Origin: Acidimicrobiia bacterium
GTDB lineage: Bacteria; Actinomycetota; Acidimicrobiia; Spongiisociales; JAENVV01
DNA: 6,684 bases
Reading direction: 5' to 3'
Assembly (NCBI GenBank): GCA_020352575.1
Contig: CP070681.1
Span: forward strand, 1,615,537 to 1,622,220
Position 1 is the first letter of the stretch. Every line of letters begins with the position of its first letter. The notes under the pieces were generated by a model, which searched no databases, was not told the origin of the DNA, and saw only the letters and a list, made by a program, of their open reading frames with translations. Position numbers and translations under genes: made by a program. Of the stretch, positions 6,040 to 6,684 are shown one piece after another.

Positions 6040-6684
6040 ATGGACGACGTCGCCCCCGTTCGCACGGCCCTCACCTCCCGCCGCTCGGTGCGGGGCTACC
6101 TGGACGACCCAGTGCCACGTGGGGTGGTCGAGGACATCCTGTTGGCAGCGGGTCGAGCCCCATCGGGCACGAACATCCAACCGTGGCGTGTGTGGGTGTT
6201 GGAGGGGGCCGCCAAGGACGCCCTGGTCGACCTGGTCACCGCCGAGTTCGACGCCGGTCGCACCGAGGGGCTCGGCGACTACTACCCGTCGGAGTTCGTC
6301 GAGCCGTACCTCTCCCGTCGTCGCAAGGTCGGCTGGGATCTCTACGGCCTGCTCGGCATCCAGCGTGGCGAGTGGGACAAGTCCCGTGCCTACCACCGGC
6401 GGAACTTCGAGTTCTTCGGCGCCCCCGTGGGACTCGTGTTCGCCATGCACGAGACCATGCGCAGTGGCGGCTGGATGGACCTGGGCCTCTACATGCAGGG
6501 CGTGATGACGATGGCCCGCGCACACGGGCTCCACACCTGCCCCCAGGCTGCATGGCTGGAGTACAAGGACCTGGTGGGAGCGCACCTGGGGCTGCCCGAG
6601 GGCTATCACGTGGTGGCCGGGATGAGCCTCGGCTATGAGGATCCCGACGCAGAGATCAACCGCCTCCTCACCGAACGAGTCCCG
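6040..6684 (+). CDS. Nitroreductase family protein, PnbA-like; 3' end cut off
   Basis: The predicted FMN-dependent oxidoreductase would act as a dimer in the cytosol and use NAD(P)H to reduce nitroaromatics, quinones or a related substrate. The frame is open from ATG 6040 to the right edge, giving 215 residues, and no stop is reached. Seen: SRRSVRGY at 13-20 (FMN phosphate-binding arginines), APSGTNIQPWRVWVL at 40-54, the FFGAPVGLVFAM strand at 125-136, GGWMDLGLYMQGVMTMARAH at 143-162 (the dimer-interface helix), GLHTCPQAAW at 163-172, and a C-terminal INRLLTERVP. The SGTNIQPW and GLHTCPQ segments resemble 4-nitrobenzoate reductase PnbA and relatives, usually about 220-230 residues, so probably only some 5-15 residues are missing. 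True substrates of such genes are usually unknown, and other nitroreductase-fold roles cannot be excluded. It lies nine bases after the GNAT gene on the same strand. Confidence 0.9.
   Translation, partial: MDDVAPVRTALTSRRSVRGYLDDPVPRGVVEDILLAAGRAPSGTNIQPWRVWVLEGAAKDALVDLVTAEFDAGRTEGLGDYYPSEFVEPYLSRRRKVGWDLYGLLGIQRGEWDKSRAYHRRNFEFFGAPVGLVFAMHETMRSGGWMDLGLYMQGVMTMARAHGLHTCPQAAWLEYKDLVGAHLGLPEGYHVVAGMSLGYEDPDAEINRLLTERVP

Noticed and set aside
1..6684. A multi-gene novel system or metabolic island.
   Set aside because: All five genes belong to known enzyme families on alternating strands with separate promoters; nothing indicates a shared module or recent transfer.

Overview
This is a GC-rich, tightly packed chromosomal segment with five protein genes and no gene-free stretch over about 90 bases. 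The 1-deoxy-D-xylulose-5-phosphate synthase (DXS) carries the actinobacterial-style NDNGRSYAPTVGG segment. The phosphoenolpyruvate carboxylase resembles actinobacterial forms. Two genes have a TANNNT hexamer exactly six bases before the start codon, the usual mark of leaderless transcription in Actinomycetota. I infer a high-GC actinobacterium, possibly a less-studied class such as Acidimicrobiia; the exact lineage cannot be fixed from this window.

Layout. Positions 1-2104 (minus) hold the first 701 residues of phosphoenolpyruvate carboxylase (ppc), with the C-terminus off the left edge. An 84-base divergent spacer follows, then a complete tyrosine phenol-lyase (TPL) type enzyme on plus (2189-3574). 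It meets dxs head-on: dxs (3576-5426, minus) ends one base away. A 64-base divergent spacer then leads to a GNAT acetyltransferase (5491-6030, plus). Its stop codon forms part of the probable promoter of a PnbA-like nitroreductase (6040 to the right edge, plus), which lacks only its last few residues.

How the genes fit together. Ppc consumes phosphoenolpyruvate and bicarbonate to refill oxaloacetate. TPL interconverts tyrosine with phenol, pyruvate and ammonium. DXS condenses pyruvate with glyceraldehyde 3-phosphate to open the non-mevalonate isoprenoid pathway. All three therefore touch the PEP/pyruvate node, but the alternating strands argue against one operon, so the link is only suggestive. 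The GNAT protein and the nitroreductase are accessory enzymes of unknown substrate.

I found no mobile element, CRISPR array, RNA gene, toxin-antitoxin pair or defence system. This looks like an ordinary core region. The points of interest are the TPL active site, the compact and partly leaderless promoter architecture, and the near-touching convergent 3' ends of TPL and dxs.
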